A DNA stretch of 64,000 nucleotides from Alphaproteobacteria bacterium (GTDB taxonomy: Bacteria; Pseudomonadota; Alphaproteobacteria; Micropepsales; Micropepsaceae): positions 1-64,000 of the forward strand of contig PLJH01000141.1 in assembly GCA_003139615.1 (NCBI GenBank), in the 5' to 3' direction. Made by a program: the position numbers and the translations under genes. The notes beneath the pieces are model-generated. The model did not search any database, was not told where the DNA came from, and worked only from the letters and a program-made list of their open reading frames with translations. Every line of letters starts with the position of its first letter. Position 1 is the stretch's first letter. Below are positions 33,547 through 42,100 of this stretch, in pieces.

Positions 33547-34289
33547 CAGAGGATTTCGTAGAGGAGAACGAGGGCGAGAAGTCCCAGCACGCAGGCTGCG
33601 GCCCGGACCTGGATGCTGGTGAAAGGCCAGCCCCTTCCGGACGCGTATGCGAGGATTTTGACCTCCAGCACCATCCACCGGTTTTTCATCGCATCCTGAA
33701 AAACGGCGAAGTCCTTGTTGAACTCGAATTGTGGGCTCGGAACCGGTGCAAACTCGGCGTCGATGATCGCGGCATCGGCGCCCTTGGACTCGTATTCGAG
33801 CAGGGGTGGTGCGCTCTGCGCCACATGCACTTTCTCCTCGCCATTGACATATTCGACGACCACCTCGCTGCCATCGAAGGTGCTCGCCACTTCGAGATAG
33901 CGGGTGAGGTTCTTGCAAGCGGTCCGGATCGTGTCTTCGCTTTCGAGAAGCTCCTCAAGGTCCTTGCACTCGATGTGGTGGCCACGCCCGAGGCTTGCGA
34001 TCGAAATGTTGAGCTGCATCTTGGCGAGCGCCATCGACATCGCTCCGCGCGCGAGCCCGGCCACACGGTTGCCGACCGGGCCTTCCTGGGTGCGGTCGAG
34101 ATGGGTGCCGGCCGCCTCGAAGTGCTTCTGCGCCGCGCGGCTGTTGTAGATGCTCTGGCCGCCGATCTTGTAGCGGTTGATGTTGGATTTTTCCTCGGGC
34201 GTGTAGTCTGCGCGAACGTCGAGGCAGAACAGGATCGTGGAGGCAACGAGACCTCCCGTACGCTGCGTGCGCTGGAGCTTGAGTTGCAT
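33546..34289 (-). CDS. C-tail-anchored hypothetical protein of the transfer module
   Basis: The protein has 247 residues from the ATG at 34289 (an earlier ATG at 34298 is possible). A soluble mixed domain is followed by a C-terminal transmembrane helix (AAACVLGLLALVLLYEIL), with the body in the cytoplasm. The N-terminus includes STILFCLDVRADYTPEEKSN. No catalytic motif was seen. It is coupled to the ATPase gene and follows the 58-aa membrane protein by 9 bases. Confidence 0.65.
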   Translation of the reverse strand: MQLKLQRTQRTGGLVASTILFCLDVRADYTPEEKSNINRYKIGGQSIYNSRAAQKHFEAAGTHLDRTQEGPVGNRVAGLARGAMSMALAKMQLNISIASLGRGHHIECKDLEELLESEDTIRTACKNLTRYLEVASTFDGSEVVVEYVNGEEKVHVAQSAPPLLEYESKGADAAIIDAEFAPVPSPQFEFNKDFAVFQDAMKNRWMVLEVKILAYASGRGWPFTSIQVRAAACVLGLLALVLLYEIL

Positions 34290-34298
34290 GGCCGGCAC

Positions 34299-34475
34299 CT
34301 AGACGCGATCGCGTGCCGCACGCCAACGCGCGAACAGGTAAAAACCGCCGCCTATGACGAGCGCCGCCACGACAAGCACCGTTGGATGACCGAGCAGCCA
34401 GCCGATACTGCCGGCAAGCAGGACAAGCACCGCAATTCCCGCAAGTGCAGGAAGGAGGTGTTTCATATCTGGCAT
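34299..34475 (-). CDS. Small two-helix membrane protein (58 aa)
   Basis: Minus-strand reading gives ATG at 34475, TAG at 34299 and 58 residues. Two hydrophobic helices (LAGIAVLVLLAGSIGWLLG and TVLVVAALVIGGGFYLFA) are followed by a basic tail (RWRAARDRV). GGGGGA lies 5 bases upstream of the ATG. It is the first gene of the operon with the tail-anchored protein and HerA-like ATPase and resembles a small transfer-apparatus membrane component. Confidence 0.7.
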   Translation of the reverse strand: MPDMKHLLPALAGIAVLVLLAGSIGWLLGHPTVLVVAALVIGGGFYLFARWRAARDRV

Positions 34476-34490
34476 GGTATTCCCCCTTGA

Positions 34491-34505
34491 ACAACCAAGG
34501 GTTGT
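34491..34505. promoter_or_regulatory. Small inverted repeat upstream of the transfer operon
   Basis: ACAACC and GGTTGT around AAG, 15 bases before the start of the 58-aa membrane protein gene on the minus strand. Confidence 0.4.
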
Positions 34506-34536
34506 AAAGAAATGAGCTGGAAGTCAAGACCAAAAC

Positions 34537-34568
34537 GAAAAGGACGAAGCCAGGGCCTCGTCCTTTTC
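34537..34568 (-). terminator. Terminator after alpA
   Basis: An 11-bp stem (GAAAAGGACGA / TCGTCCTTTTC) with a 10-base loop, 6 bases beyond the alpA stop. On the minus strand it is followed by GTTTTGG. Confidence 0.7.
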
Positions 34569-34574
34569 ACTCCC

Positions 34575-34775
34575 TCATTGGGAGGTGTCAGGGGTATTTT
34601 CTCTGCGTTGGATGCGCTTCTGAAGCCAGTCCAAGACTTCCTGCTCGATCAAGCCCACCCTGCATTGCCCGAGTTTGACCCTTTTGGGGAATCTCCCGGC
34701 CGCTTCGAGACGGGCCACATGCTGAGGACTATAGAGAACTAACTCCTTGAGCTGACGCTTTGACAATAACCGCAT
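34575..34775 (-). CDS. AlpA-family transcriptional regulator
   Basis: The protein has 66 residues from the ATG at 34775 (GAGGAG 8 bases upstream). The MerR-like AlpA fold is clear: MRLLSKRQLKELVLYSPQHV, then ARLEAAGRFPKRVKLGQCRV and QEVLDWLQKR. AlpA proteins activate integrase or excision genes on prophages and islands. The Trp usually seen after RV is GL here. It has its own terminator and an RBS-masking hairpin, and is divergent from the relaxation protein. Confidence 0.8.
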   Translation of the reverse strand: MRLLSKRQLKELVLYSPQHVARLEAAGRFPKRVKLGQCRVGLIEQEVLDWLQKRIQRRENTPDTSQ

Positions 34776-34783
34776 CGCAAGCA

Positions 34784-34799
34784 CTCCTCGTGAGAGGAG
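34784..34799 (-). promoter_or_regulatory. Hairpin over the alpA ribosome-binding site
   Basis: CTCCTC and GAGGAG around four bases. The GAGGAG arm is the alpA Shine-Dalgarno on the minus strand, so the hairpin could hide it. Confidence 0.5.
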
Positions 34800-34879
34800 C
34801 ATCGCGATGCCCCATGGGTTGACGCCCAGTGGACGGCCAGAACTTAGCGTCACTCAACTTCCGGTTCAACATACCCCAC

Positions 34880-34893
34880 GCTGAATATTCAGC
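34880..34893. promoter_or_regulatory. Perfect palindrome between alpA and the relaxation protein
   Basis: GCTGAATATTCAGC, 14 bp, in the divergent region. Candidate operator or part of an origin of transfer. Confidence 0.45.
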
Positions 34894-35005
34894 TTGCGCG
34901 CGAAATAATTCCAGCTGAACTCTGCGCTCCCTACCCTCTCATAGATGAACATTGCAAGACATGCCGCGCGTGTCGCGCGACTGCTGCCGGTGCTATGGCG
35001 CGGTT

Positions 35006-35929
35006 ATGGACACGCAAACTCGCCGCTCCCGTATGCGCCGTACTCGCACCGGCAAACGCATCGAGCTTACCGACCGGGACCTCGATATCTTCCGCTTGCT
35101 GGCGCGCTACCGCTATCTCCCTTCAACCTATATCCATGCCTTCGTCGGCGGCGCCTCCAAGACCCGCTTCAAAGAGCGGTTGGGCGACCTTTTCCACGAA
35201 GGCTATCTCGACCGGCCTGCGCGCCAATGGGAACTGGCAAATTGCCGGCATCGTCCCGCGATACACGAACTTGATACTAGCGCGACGCGGATTCTGAACG
35301 AGCAGGGCCTGGTCGAAGAATCGCGCACATGGTTATCGCCTTTGCCACACCGCCAATTTTTGCATTCCCTTATGGTTTGCGAGCTCTTGGCATCGATTGA
35401 ACTTGGCATTCGCACTACGCCCGGCTTGCGGTTTATCCCCTGGTCGGAAATTCTGGCGAAAGCGCCTCAGGCGACGCGCGCGCTCCCGATGCCGATGAGC
35501 TTGCGGTCCACGGCTCAAGCAGGCGGAGTCACTCCCGACGGGTTATTCGGGATTGAATATACTGGCGGAGAGAAAAGGACGTACCGCTTCTTTGCATTAG
35601 AGGCGGATCGCGGCACCATGCCGGTCGCGCGGTCGAATCCGGATCAAACATCGTACCTTGGAAAGCTCGCGGCATATCAAGACATTGTTTCAACTCAGAC
35701 CTATAAGCCGCAATTAGGCATTCCAAATCTGCTCGTGCTGACGCTCACCACGAGCGAACGGCGTTTGGGGGAGATCATGCAACGCTTTGCAAAACCGGCC
35801 AGCGGCACAACTGCGTTTCTGTTCAAGGCGCATAGCGAGTCCGAGTTGATGTCGCCGGCGCGTCAACTCTCTTCTGAACCTTGGCATCGCTGTGATATGC
35901 CGCCGCTGCGCATTGATTGCCAGAGGTGA
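35006..35929 (+). CDS. Replication-relaxation family protein
   Basis: The protein has 307 residues. The family core is visible: IELTDRDLDIFRLLARYRYL, then STYIHAFVGGASKTRFKERL, LLPHRQ-like HSLMVCELLASIELG near residue 130, and a later acidic TPDGLFGIEYTGG with FFALEADRGTMPV. Replic_Relax proteins combine a winged helix with a nuclease-like core and act in mobilisation or replication of plasmids and islands. I use the ATG at 35006; a frame open from 34952 exists. It heads away from alpA. Confidence 0.8.
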   Translation: MDTQTRRSRMRRTRTGKRIELTDRDLDIFRLLARYRYLPSTYIHAFVGGASKTRFKERLGDLFHEGYLDRPARQWELANCRHRPAIHELDTSATRILNEQGLVEESRTWLSPLPHRQFLHSLMVCELLASIELGIRTTPGLRFIPWSEILAKAPQATRALPMPMSLRSTAQAGGVTPDGLFGIEYTGGEKRTYRFFALEADRGTMPVARSNPDQTSYLGKLAAYQDIVSTQTYKPQLGIPNLLVLTLTTSERRLGEIMQRFAKPASGTTAFLFKAHSESELMSPARQLSSEPWHRCDMPPLRIDCQR

Positions 35930-35934
35930 GCTTA

Positions 35935-36024
35935 ATGTCGGAATTTTTAAAAAAATCTCTCAAAATTTGGAGAAAGTTGGGAGTGCTCGCGCTGGGTTTG
36001 TTGGTGTCCATCGCGCTGATTTAA
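35935..36024 (+). CDS. 29-aa membrane peptide
   Basis: ATG at 35935, TAA at 36022-36024, with GAGGTGA 5 bases upstream, so it is well placed for translation right after the relaxation protein. The peptide has a basic amphipathic start ([15 protein letters not shown]) and a hydrophobic end ([14 protein letters not shown]), the layout of small membrane toxins and signalling peptides. No antitoxin RNA is visible. Its stop overlaps the end of a reductase fragment on the other strand. Confidence 0.5.
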   Translation: MSEFLKKSLKIWRKLGVLALGLLVSIALI

Positions 36025-36195
36025 GGCGCTAGCGCCTCCAGCGCTTCGAATTCGCCATCGGACAACGCAACCGCGGCGGCCGCGACATTTTCATCCAGAT
36101 GCGAGACTTTGGATGTTTCAGGTATCGGCAAGATCACGGGACTGCACTTGAGAAGCCAGGCAAGCGCTATCTGGCAGGGCGTCGTCTTGTGCGCG
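36021..36195 (-). pseudogene. C-terminal fragment of an aldo/keto reductase
   Basis: The minus strand reads [20 protein letters not shown], then [20 protein letters not shown] and a normal stop. This is the C-terminal ~55 residues of an aldo/keto reductase; the rest is missing. It ends where the transposase fragment begins. Confidence 0.75.
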
Positions 36196-36463
36196 CAAAC
36201 GATCTGTTGGAACCGTGTCTATGCGCGGCGCCGAGCACGCGTCGCAAGGTGTGGGCGTCGTGCCGGCAGAAAATGAGTTGCACGTGATTCGGCATGAGGC
36301 AGTAAACCCAGATTTCGACATTGGCGTCTCGCGTCTGCTCGGCGAGTATGTCGCAATAGATGTCATAGCTGCCGTCTTCGAAGAAGATTGGCTCGCAGCG
36401 ATTGCCCCGCGCGTTGGCAAGGTGCGGGCAGCCCAGAACAGCGATGCGAGGCAGTCTGGCCAT
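36167..36463 (-). pseudogene. Broken REP-associated tyrosine transposase (IS200-like Y1)
   Basis: The N-terminal part is typical of RAYT proteins: MARLPRIAVLGCPHLANARG, then EPIFFEDGSYDIYCDILAEQ and CLMPNHVQLIF. The HUH motif is damaged (HVQ instead of HVH) and the sequence breaks near residue 85, where the reductase fragment starts, so the catalytic Tyr region is gone. Confidence 0.75.
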
Positions 36464-36677
36464 GCACTCTCATAGCATGCCGCCCTTGAAGCAGTCCTCC
36501 TGCAGCTGTCGCAATCGCGCATACGATCGTACCGGCATTTGCTCTCAATGCGTCTTGGCACAGAAAAACAAGATTCTATTCGCCGAAACATAGTTTTTCG
36601 ATAGGGACACAGCAAACCTTGTGATAATATCGGGGCACTTTAGGGGTTCTGAGAAACGCTCAATTCAGTGGGGATGT

Positions 36678-36962
36678 ATGAAACGCTCGACGCTAATACT
36701 TTTGATTTTAGATCTTGCCGTGTGGGGCGGAATGGCTTGGCTAGGTAGTGTTCTTCTCGTACATGAGTGGCCGCGACCGGGGCGAAGCGATATCGGCCAA
36801 ATGGAAAGCTATCTTGCCTTACCTTTGATTATGGTCTCCGTTTCGACACTCCCCACCGCCATACTCGCTCGGACGCGTTGGGCTGCGTACGGAAACGCTT
36901 GGTCAATATTCACGTTGCTCCTGTTACTTCCGTACGGCTGCTTCTATACGGGTGGGATGTGA
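36678..36962 (+). CDS. Small membrane protein
   Basis: The protein has 94 residues from the ATG at 36678, with GGGG just upstream. Three hydrophobic helices are seen: LILLILDLAVWGGMAWLGSV, LALPLIMVSVSTLPTAILA and WSIFTLLLLLPYGCFY. No family is recognised; it is isolated. Confidence 0.5.
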   Translation: MKRSTLILLILDLAVWGGMAWLGSVLLVHEWPRPGRSDIGQMESYLALPLIMVSVSTLPTAILARTRWAAYGNAWSIFTLLLLLPYGCFYTGGM

Positions 36963-37199
36963 GCCATAATTGTGAACCTGCCGTCCATATCTTGGAGGCA
37001 GCAGAATCACGCATGGCTCTTGCAGTTATATTGTGAATGGGCATCTTTTAGATGCTTAAGATGAAGGCAAGTCGGACACCCAAATATACAAGCTCGCCAA
37101 AGCATTTTCCTGTAGTTGGATAAGAGTGCGCCATTGCATGTCAATCGTTTTCTCCATTAGGATGTTGGCCAGCATTGGTTTGTAAGGTAGGCATTCGAG

Positions 37200-37604
37200 A
37201 TGAGCTCACATCTGCAGTTCATATTTGGATTCGTGCTTCTTACGGCTGTGCCAGTTAGGGCCGCGGAACCACTGTCCTTCCAAGGGCTTTGGGATGCGGT
37301 CGCACGCATTCCAGATTGCAAGCAGTCGCGGTTTCCAGATTTCATCTTGGTTACGTGCGAGAAAGCACACACGCTTTGGTATTTTACAAAGCCCAATAAC
37401 CCTGCATATCCGGGCGTTATCAAGCGCTATCTAGCTGACAGGAATGGCGCTTGGTATGCGAAAGAGGACGGCCAGTCTTTCGGCCCAGATGCCGCACAAC
37501 CTGCCTTTAAGGCATGGATGGCTCAGATAACCGAATTAGATCGACAGGCAAGCGAGGCAAATGGAATGCAGCCTGACAAGAACTCTGTCGCTAGCCCAAA
37601 ATAA
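37200..37604 (+). CDS. Exported hypothetical protein
   Basis: A 134-residue protein with a signal peptide (MSSHLQFIFGFVLLTAVPVR then AAEPLSF). The mature part has two Cys (IPDCKQSRFPDFILVTCEK) that could form a disulfide, and a Gln/Asp-rich end. Function unknown. An insertion sequence lies 55 bases downstream. Confidence 0.55.
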   Translation: MSSHLQFIFGFVLLTAVPVRAAEPLSFQGLWDAVARIPDCKQSRFPDFILVTCEKAHTLWYFTKPNNPAYPGVIKRYLADRNGAWYAKEDGQSFGPDAAQPAFKAWMAQITELDRQASEANGMQPDKNSVASPK

Positions 37605-37676
37605 GTGTGTTCACCAAGTGACATCTTCTTTAGCCAAGGAAGGTTCTTCCACTGACCTTGACGTTGCCCCCAAGTC

Positions 37677-38603
37677 TCATCCAGTTGCGACTTGAATCTG
37701 GCGGTTGATTTTCTCCATCTGCACGGTCGTAGCAATGGGGTGGGCCGCGGAGCCTTCGAAGCGCAGCGGCCTGGCCCATTGCGGTCCGAACTGAGCGGCA
37801 TGTACGGCTGGCGTCAGCCAGCCGATGCGAGAATGCGGTCTGACGTTGTTGTAGTCGCGCCGCCATTCCTCGAGAGCCACGCGCACCTGCATCAGGGAGG
37901 TGAACAACGTCTCGTTCAGAAACTCGTCGCGCAGCCGCCCGTTGAAGCTTTCGACGAAGCCGTTCTGCATGGGCTTTCCCGGCGCGATGTAGTGCCATTC
38001 GACCTGGGTGTCTGCCGTCCAGGTCAGGATCGCGTTGCTCGTCAACTCCGTGCCGTTGTCGCTGACGATCATTTTGGGTTTGCCGCGCCAGGCGATGAGG
38101 AGATCGAGTTCGCGCGCCACTCTCTTGCCCGATAGCGATGTATCGGCGACCGTGGCAAGGCATTCACGCGTGCAGACATCGTAGACCGCCAGGATGCGGA
38201 AGCGGCGGCCGCAGACGAACTGATCCGAGACAAAGTCCAGCGCCCACAAATCGTTCGGGGCTGCCGGGATCGCCATCGGAGCCCTTGTTCCCAAGGCTCT
38301 TTTGCGTCCGCCTCGCTTACGCACCATGAGCCGTTCCTCACGATAGATGCGGAAAAGCCGCTTGTGATTCACAATGAACCCCTCGGGGCGCAGAAAGATC
38401 AGCAGGCGTCGATAGCCGAAGCGCCGACGCTCGCGGGCCAACGCCCGCAACCTTTCGCGCAGCTTCGGATCGTCCGGCCGCTGCGAGCGATACCGCACCG
38501 TCATCCGATCGCAGCCCGCCACCCGGCACGCCCGCCGCTCGCTCATCTCGTGGACTTTGCCGAGATGGGCGACAGCCTCTCGCTTTGCAGCGGGCGTCAC
38601 CAT
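37677..38603 (-). CDS. IS3-family OrfB (DDE transposase)
   Basis: The protein has 308 residues. An IS3-type start ([20 protein letters not shown]) and an HTH_21-like stretch ([17 protein letters not shown]) lead into the rve integrase core: [23 protein letters not shown] and [17 protein letters not shown] give D-D-E. It is probably made as an OrfAB fusion by -1 slippage at the A7 run on the minus strand (38603-38609). Confidence 0.9.
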   Translation of the reverse strand: MVTPAAKREAVAHLGKVHEMSERRACRVAGCDRMTVRYRSQRPDDPKLRERLRALARERRRFGYRRLLIFLRPEGFIVNHKRLFRIYREERLMVRKRGGRKRALGTRAPMAIPAAPNDLWALDFVSDQFVCGRRFRILAVYDVCTRECLATVADTSLSGKRVARELDLLIAWRGKPKMIVSDNGTELTSNAILTWTADTQVEWHYIAPGKPMQNGFVESFNGRLRDEFLNETLFTSLMQVRVALEEWRRDYNNVRPHSRIGWLTPAVHAAQFGPQWARPLRFEGSAAHPIATTVQMEKINRQIQVATG

Positions 38604-38863
38604 TTTTTTGACAGCAGATCCTTCAGAGCCGCGTTATCCAGCATGGCGTCCGCCAACAGCTTCTTCAGCTTGCCGTTCTCGTCCTGGAGCTGCTTCAGCC
38701 GTTTGGCTTCAGACACGTCCATGCCGCCGAACTTGCTCTTCCAGTTGTAGAAGGTCTGCTGGCTGATCCCGTGCTTGCGGCACAAATCGGCCGTGTTCGC
38801 ACCAAGCTCGTGCTCCTTCAGAACCCCAATGATCTGCTCTTCCGTAAATCGTTTGCGCTTCAT
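38597..38863 (-). CDS. IS3-family OrfA
   Basis: The protein has 88 residues: an HTH ([20 protein letters not shown] then [17 protein letters not shown]) and a leucine-zipper-like tail ([20 protein letters not shown]). It overlaps OrfB and ends KKW just after the A7 slippery run. Confidence 0.9.
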   Translation of the reverse strand: MKRKRFTEEQIIGVLKEHELGANTADLCRKHGISQQTFYNWKSKFGGMDVSEAKRLKQLQDENGKLKKLLADAMLDNAALKDLLSKKW

Positions 38864-38929
38864 CGTCTGGTCCTTCCCTAAAGGGCCAGATTCAAGTTCA
38901 ACCCGGATTAAACGGCGGGGGCAACGTCA

Positions 38930-39033
38930 TCGCTGATCCCGGCCTTGCGGCAGACCTCGGCGATCGACGTCCCCTCCTCAGCCTGCTTCAAAACAAACGC
39001 GATTTGGCTCTCCGTGAACTTCGACTTCTTCAT
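38930..39033 (-). pseudogene. N-terminal fragment of another IS3-type OrfA
   Basis: From the ATG at 39033 the minus strand reads KKSKFTESQIAFVLKQAEEG, then TSIAEVCRKAGIS, and stops abruptly at the end of the IS. It is the start of a second transposase truncated by the insertion. The rest is not found on the other side. Confidence 0.75.
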
Positions 39034-39126
39034 GGAAAATCCTCCGTCCGGCCAGGAACGGTAAATTAGAATTTTCCAGCTTCAAACGGTCCAAGATTCG
39101 GGAGGCAGATCAGCGTAATCCTACTA

Positions 39127-42100
39127 TTATTCTGCCCCCGGCGCTGAACCGGGGGGCATCAGTTGCATTTGTGCGCCCAAGGCTAGACCGTAGAATAACA
39201 CAGGACCTGCGTATTGATTAAAAGTCGAGTTATTCCCTAATTTCCCGTCGCCCACAATGTGGACGCTCACGATATTTAGCTTATCGTTCTTAACAATAGT
39301 CAGTGTCACGGTCCCGTGATCATTATTATATGGAGCCCCGTCAAACATGTGGCCTGCCTCGGTCTTATTCACAATTGTGAAATCCTTAGGATCCACCGTC
39401 TGAATAATTGGATTATCAAAGCTTAGCATAACTTGGTGGGTGCCATCAGCAGCATAGGCGTCTCCAGGTGCCGACCAATATCTTAGAGCATCGAAGGCCT
39501 CGCTCTTAGAACACCCGATACATAACGGTACGGAAAAATCGTAATGGTGCGGTCCTACGTCGGACAAATCGGGCATTTGCTCGCTCGGCCCCCCGTATCC
39601 CACCGCCACTGGGCTTGCATCCGCAACCTGCATTGCTCCCTTGGTTACACCGGCCGATTGAGGTGAAGACGCGGACGCACCTGAGAGCGATCCGATGTCT
39701 GGCGTGAGGACCATATTCGCCGTGCTGCCAACTCCACTATAGGTAACATTGAGACCTTCGATGTCGCCCACATCCCCATACTTACCGCAAGAGGAAACGG
39801 GACAATTGCCGCTTGGGTCGGTCTTATCCGTGGGATCATTTCCAACGTAGGTGTAGAGATCGATATCGTCCTTATAACCGATGGGATCGGTCTGCATGAA
39901 ACGCCCGAGAGCCGGCGAATAATACCTCGCTCGATCATAATAGAGTCCGGTCTCGGCGTCGTAATACATGCCCACGTATCGGTAGGGCACGCCGCCCGTC
40001 GTGTTCAGCGGGCTGCTGCCATAAGGATCGTAGGTAAAGGGTCCATCGGAACCGCCACTCGCGGGGTTGCCGCTCGATTCCGACATGGCGACCACACTGC
40101 CGTGGTGGTCGGTGTGGAAGTAGGACGTCGAGCTGATGGTCGTGCAGGTAGGATTGGATGAGCCGGGGCAAGTTTCGAATGCCACCGGATCGTTGACCCC
40201 AAATCCTGGCACGAAGCGGCGCAATACATCACCGTTGCCATCATACTCCGCGATCTCGTCTTCACCGTCGTTAAGGAAGTTCGTGACCGTCGAGCCAACT
40301 TTCTTCGTCTCGCGGCGTCCGAGCGGATCATAGGCATAGCTCGACACGGACGTTCCGCTGTTTGACACGCTCATCATGCGGTTCTTCGGGTCGTAGCCGT
40401 AGGTATTGACGCCGTCGAAAGTAAGGTTGCCGTCGGTGTCATAGGTCAGGGACTGAGCCGAGCCGCCCATCAGCGTCACACTCGGATATTGGTTGAGAGC
40501 GTTGACGGCCGCGTAGGATGCTGTCCCTACCCCGCTCGGCGGCCCGAAGTCGTAGGCACTGTTCGAGACCGCCTCGCTCGAGAGCTGGTGCGCGTTTGTG
40601 TATTGCAGCGTATAGGGCGCGTTGTTCGTCGTCGTAGCGAATCTGTTCGTCAATGTGAGCAGGTCGCTGCCGGGCGAGTACGTGTAGGCGATCGAGGCGC
40701 CGTTCGGATAAGCAAGGTTCGTCGGTCGCGAATAGGAATCGTAGGTATAGGTCGCAAGTGCAGTTCCAGCGGAGTTCTTCGCCCACACCATGCGGTTCAT
40801 CGAGTCGAAGCTGTAATTGACGAAATAGCCGTCCGGCCAAGTGAGCCGCGTGCGGTTGCTGTTGGCGTCGAGAGTGTATGTCGTAGTATAGGTGCCTGTG
40901 AGGCCCGGGATGGTGTTCGCCGTCTGCGTTTGGCGGCCCGCCGTGTCGTAACCCGGTGTCAGCACATTGCCGAACGTGTTGTCGGAAACACCAGTTACCC
41001 GCCCGCCCAAGTCATAGCCTGTCGTGATCGTGTTGGCCAAGGTTGCGCCATAGGCCGGATCGACCTCCTGCACCAGCCGATTGAGCGGATCAAATGTGTA
41101 GCCGAACACATATCCCGCCCGGTTGGTGCGGGTCAGGATGTTGCTGTTCGCGTCATAGCCCGAAACGAATGTGGCTCCAGATATGGTGCCGTTCATGTCG
41201 ACTGTCGAATCCGGGTAGCTCGTTTTTGAAAGCCGGTTGAATCCGTCATAGGCATAGTCTGTGATATGCGACGGGCCATCGGCATCGTAGACGGAAAGCT
41301 TTTCGCCATCGCCCCCATTGGCGCCGAAGCTAGGCCCGGTCGCATAGGCATAGGTCGCAAAGATCATCTGGTTCGGCGTGCCGAGCCCGTGGATCTCCTG
41401 CAGCACGTTGCCGGCTGCGTCGTAGATCCTCTGCGTCTGCCTGAGTACCGGATCGGTGACGATACTGGGTCGGTCTGCGCCATCGTAAGTTGTGCTAGTC
41501 ATGCGGTTGTCGCCGTCCGTCACCGTCGACACTTTCGAGGTGGGTGTGTAAGTGGTTTTCTTGCTCATAACCCAGGTCGAGACGGTCGTGCCGGAGAACA
41601 CGGTCCCCATGTCGTCTTCGATGTCTCGGCCGACGACGTCGTAAATCGTACGATTCGAGGCGACGAGGCTCGCCGTCAGCGCACCACCATGATGGTCTGT
41701 TTCGAACTTCCGACGATCCAAATCGTAATCGTAGGACACCACTTCTCCGTTGGCAGACGACGAGTTCTGCCGCGGATCCGCAGTCCAGGAGACATTGCCG
41801 AACGCGTCATATCCAAACGAGGTCGTGAGCGCGAGATTCGCTGGATCGACGATGGTGGAAGTTGGCTCCTCGCTCGCATCGTAGATATTCTGCGTCTTGA
41901 TTGAGGTCGAAGAGGTGATTGGGTCGATAGATGTGAGCACTTTGCCGGCGGAATCGTAGGTGAAAGCGTAAGTGGGCGAGCCGCCTGTCACCGACGGCCT
42001 CACCGCCGTCGCAATCTCCGACGTGCCGTTAGTCCCGACGGGCTCATAGGTGAAGGTGGTGGTGTTACCGTTCGCGTCCTTGATGGAAGCGAGCTTTTGC

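Larger units (their letters stand above)
37659..38929 (-). mobile_element. IS3-family insertion sequence
   Basis: Length 1,271 bp. The terminal inverted repeats begin TGACGTTGCCCCC (37659-37671) and its complement (38917-38929); inner positions also match (ACTTGAATCTGG in both ends). It encodes orfA and orfB on the minus strand. I see no clear target duplication. Confidence 0.85.

Noticed and set aside
31426-33918. Longer start for the HerA-like ATPase at 33918
   Set aside because: The extra residues are Arg/Gly-rich and overlap the real coding frame of the tail-anchored protein; the ATG at 33546 gives ATGA coupling.
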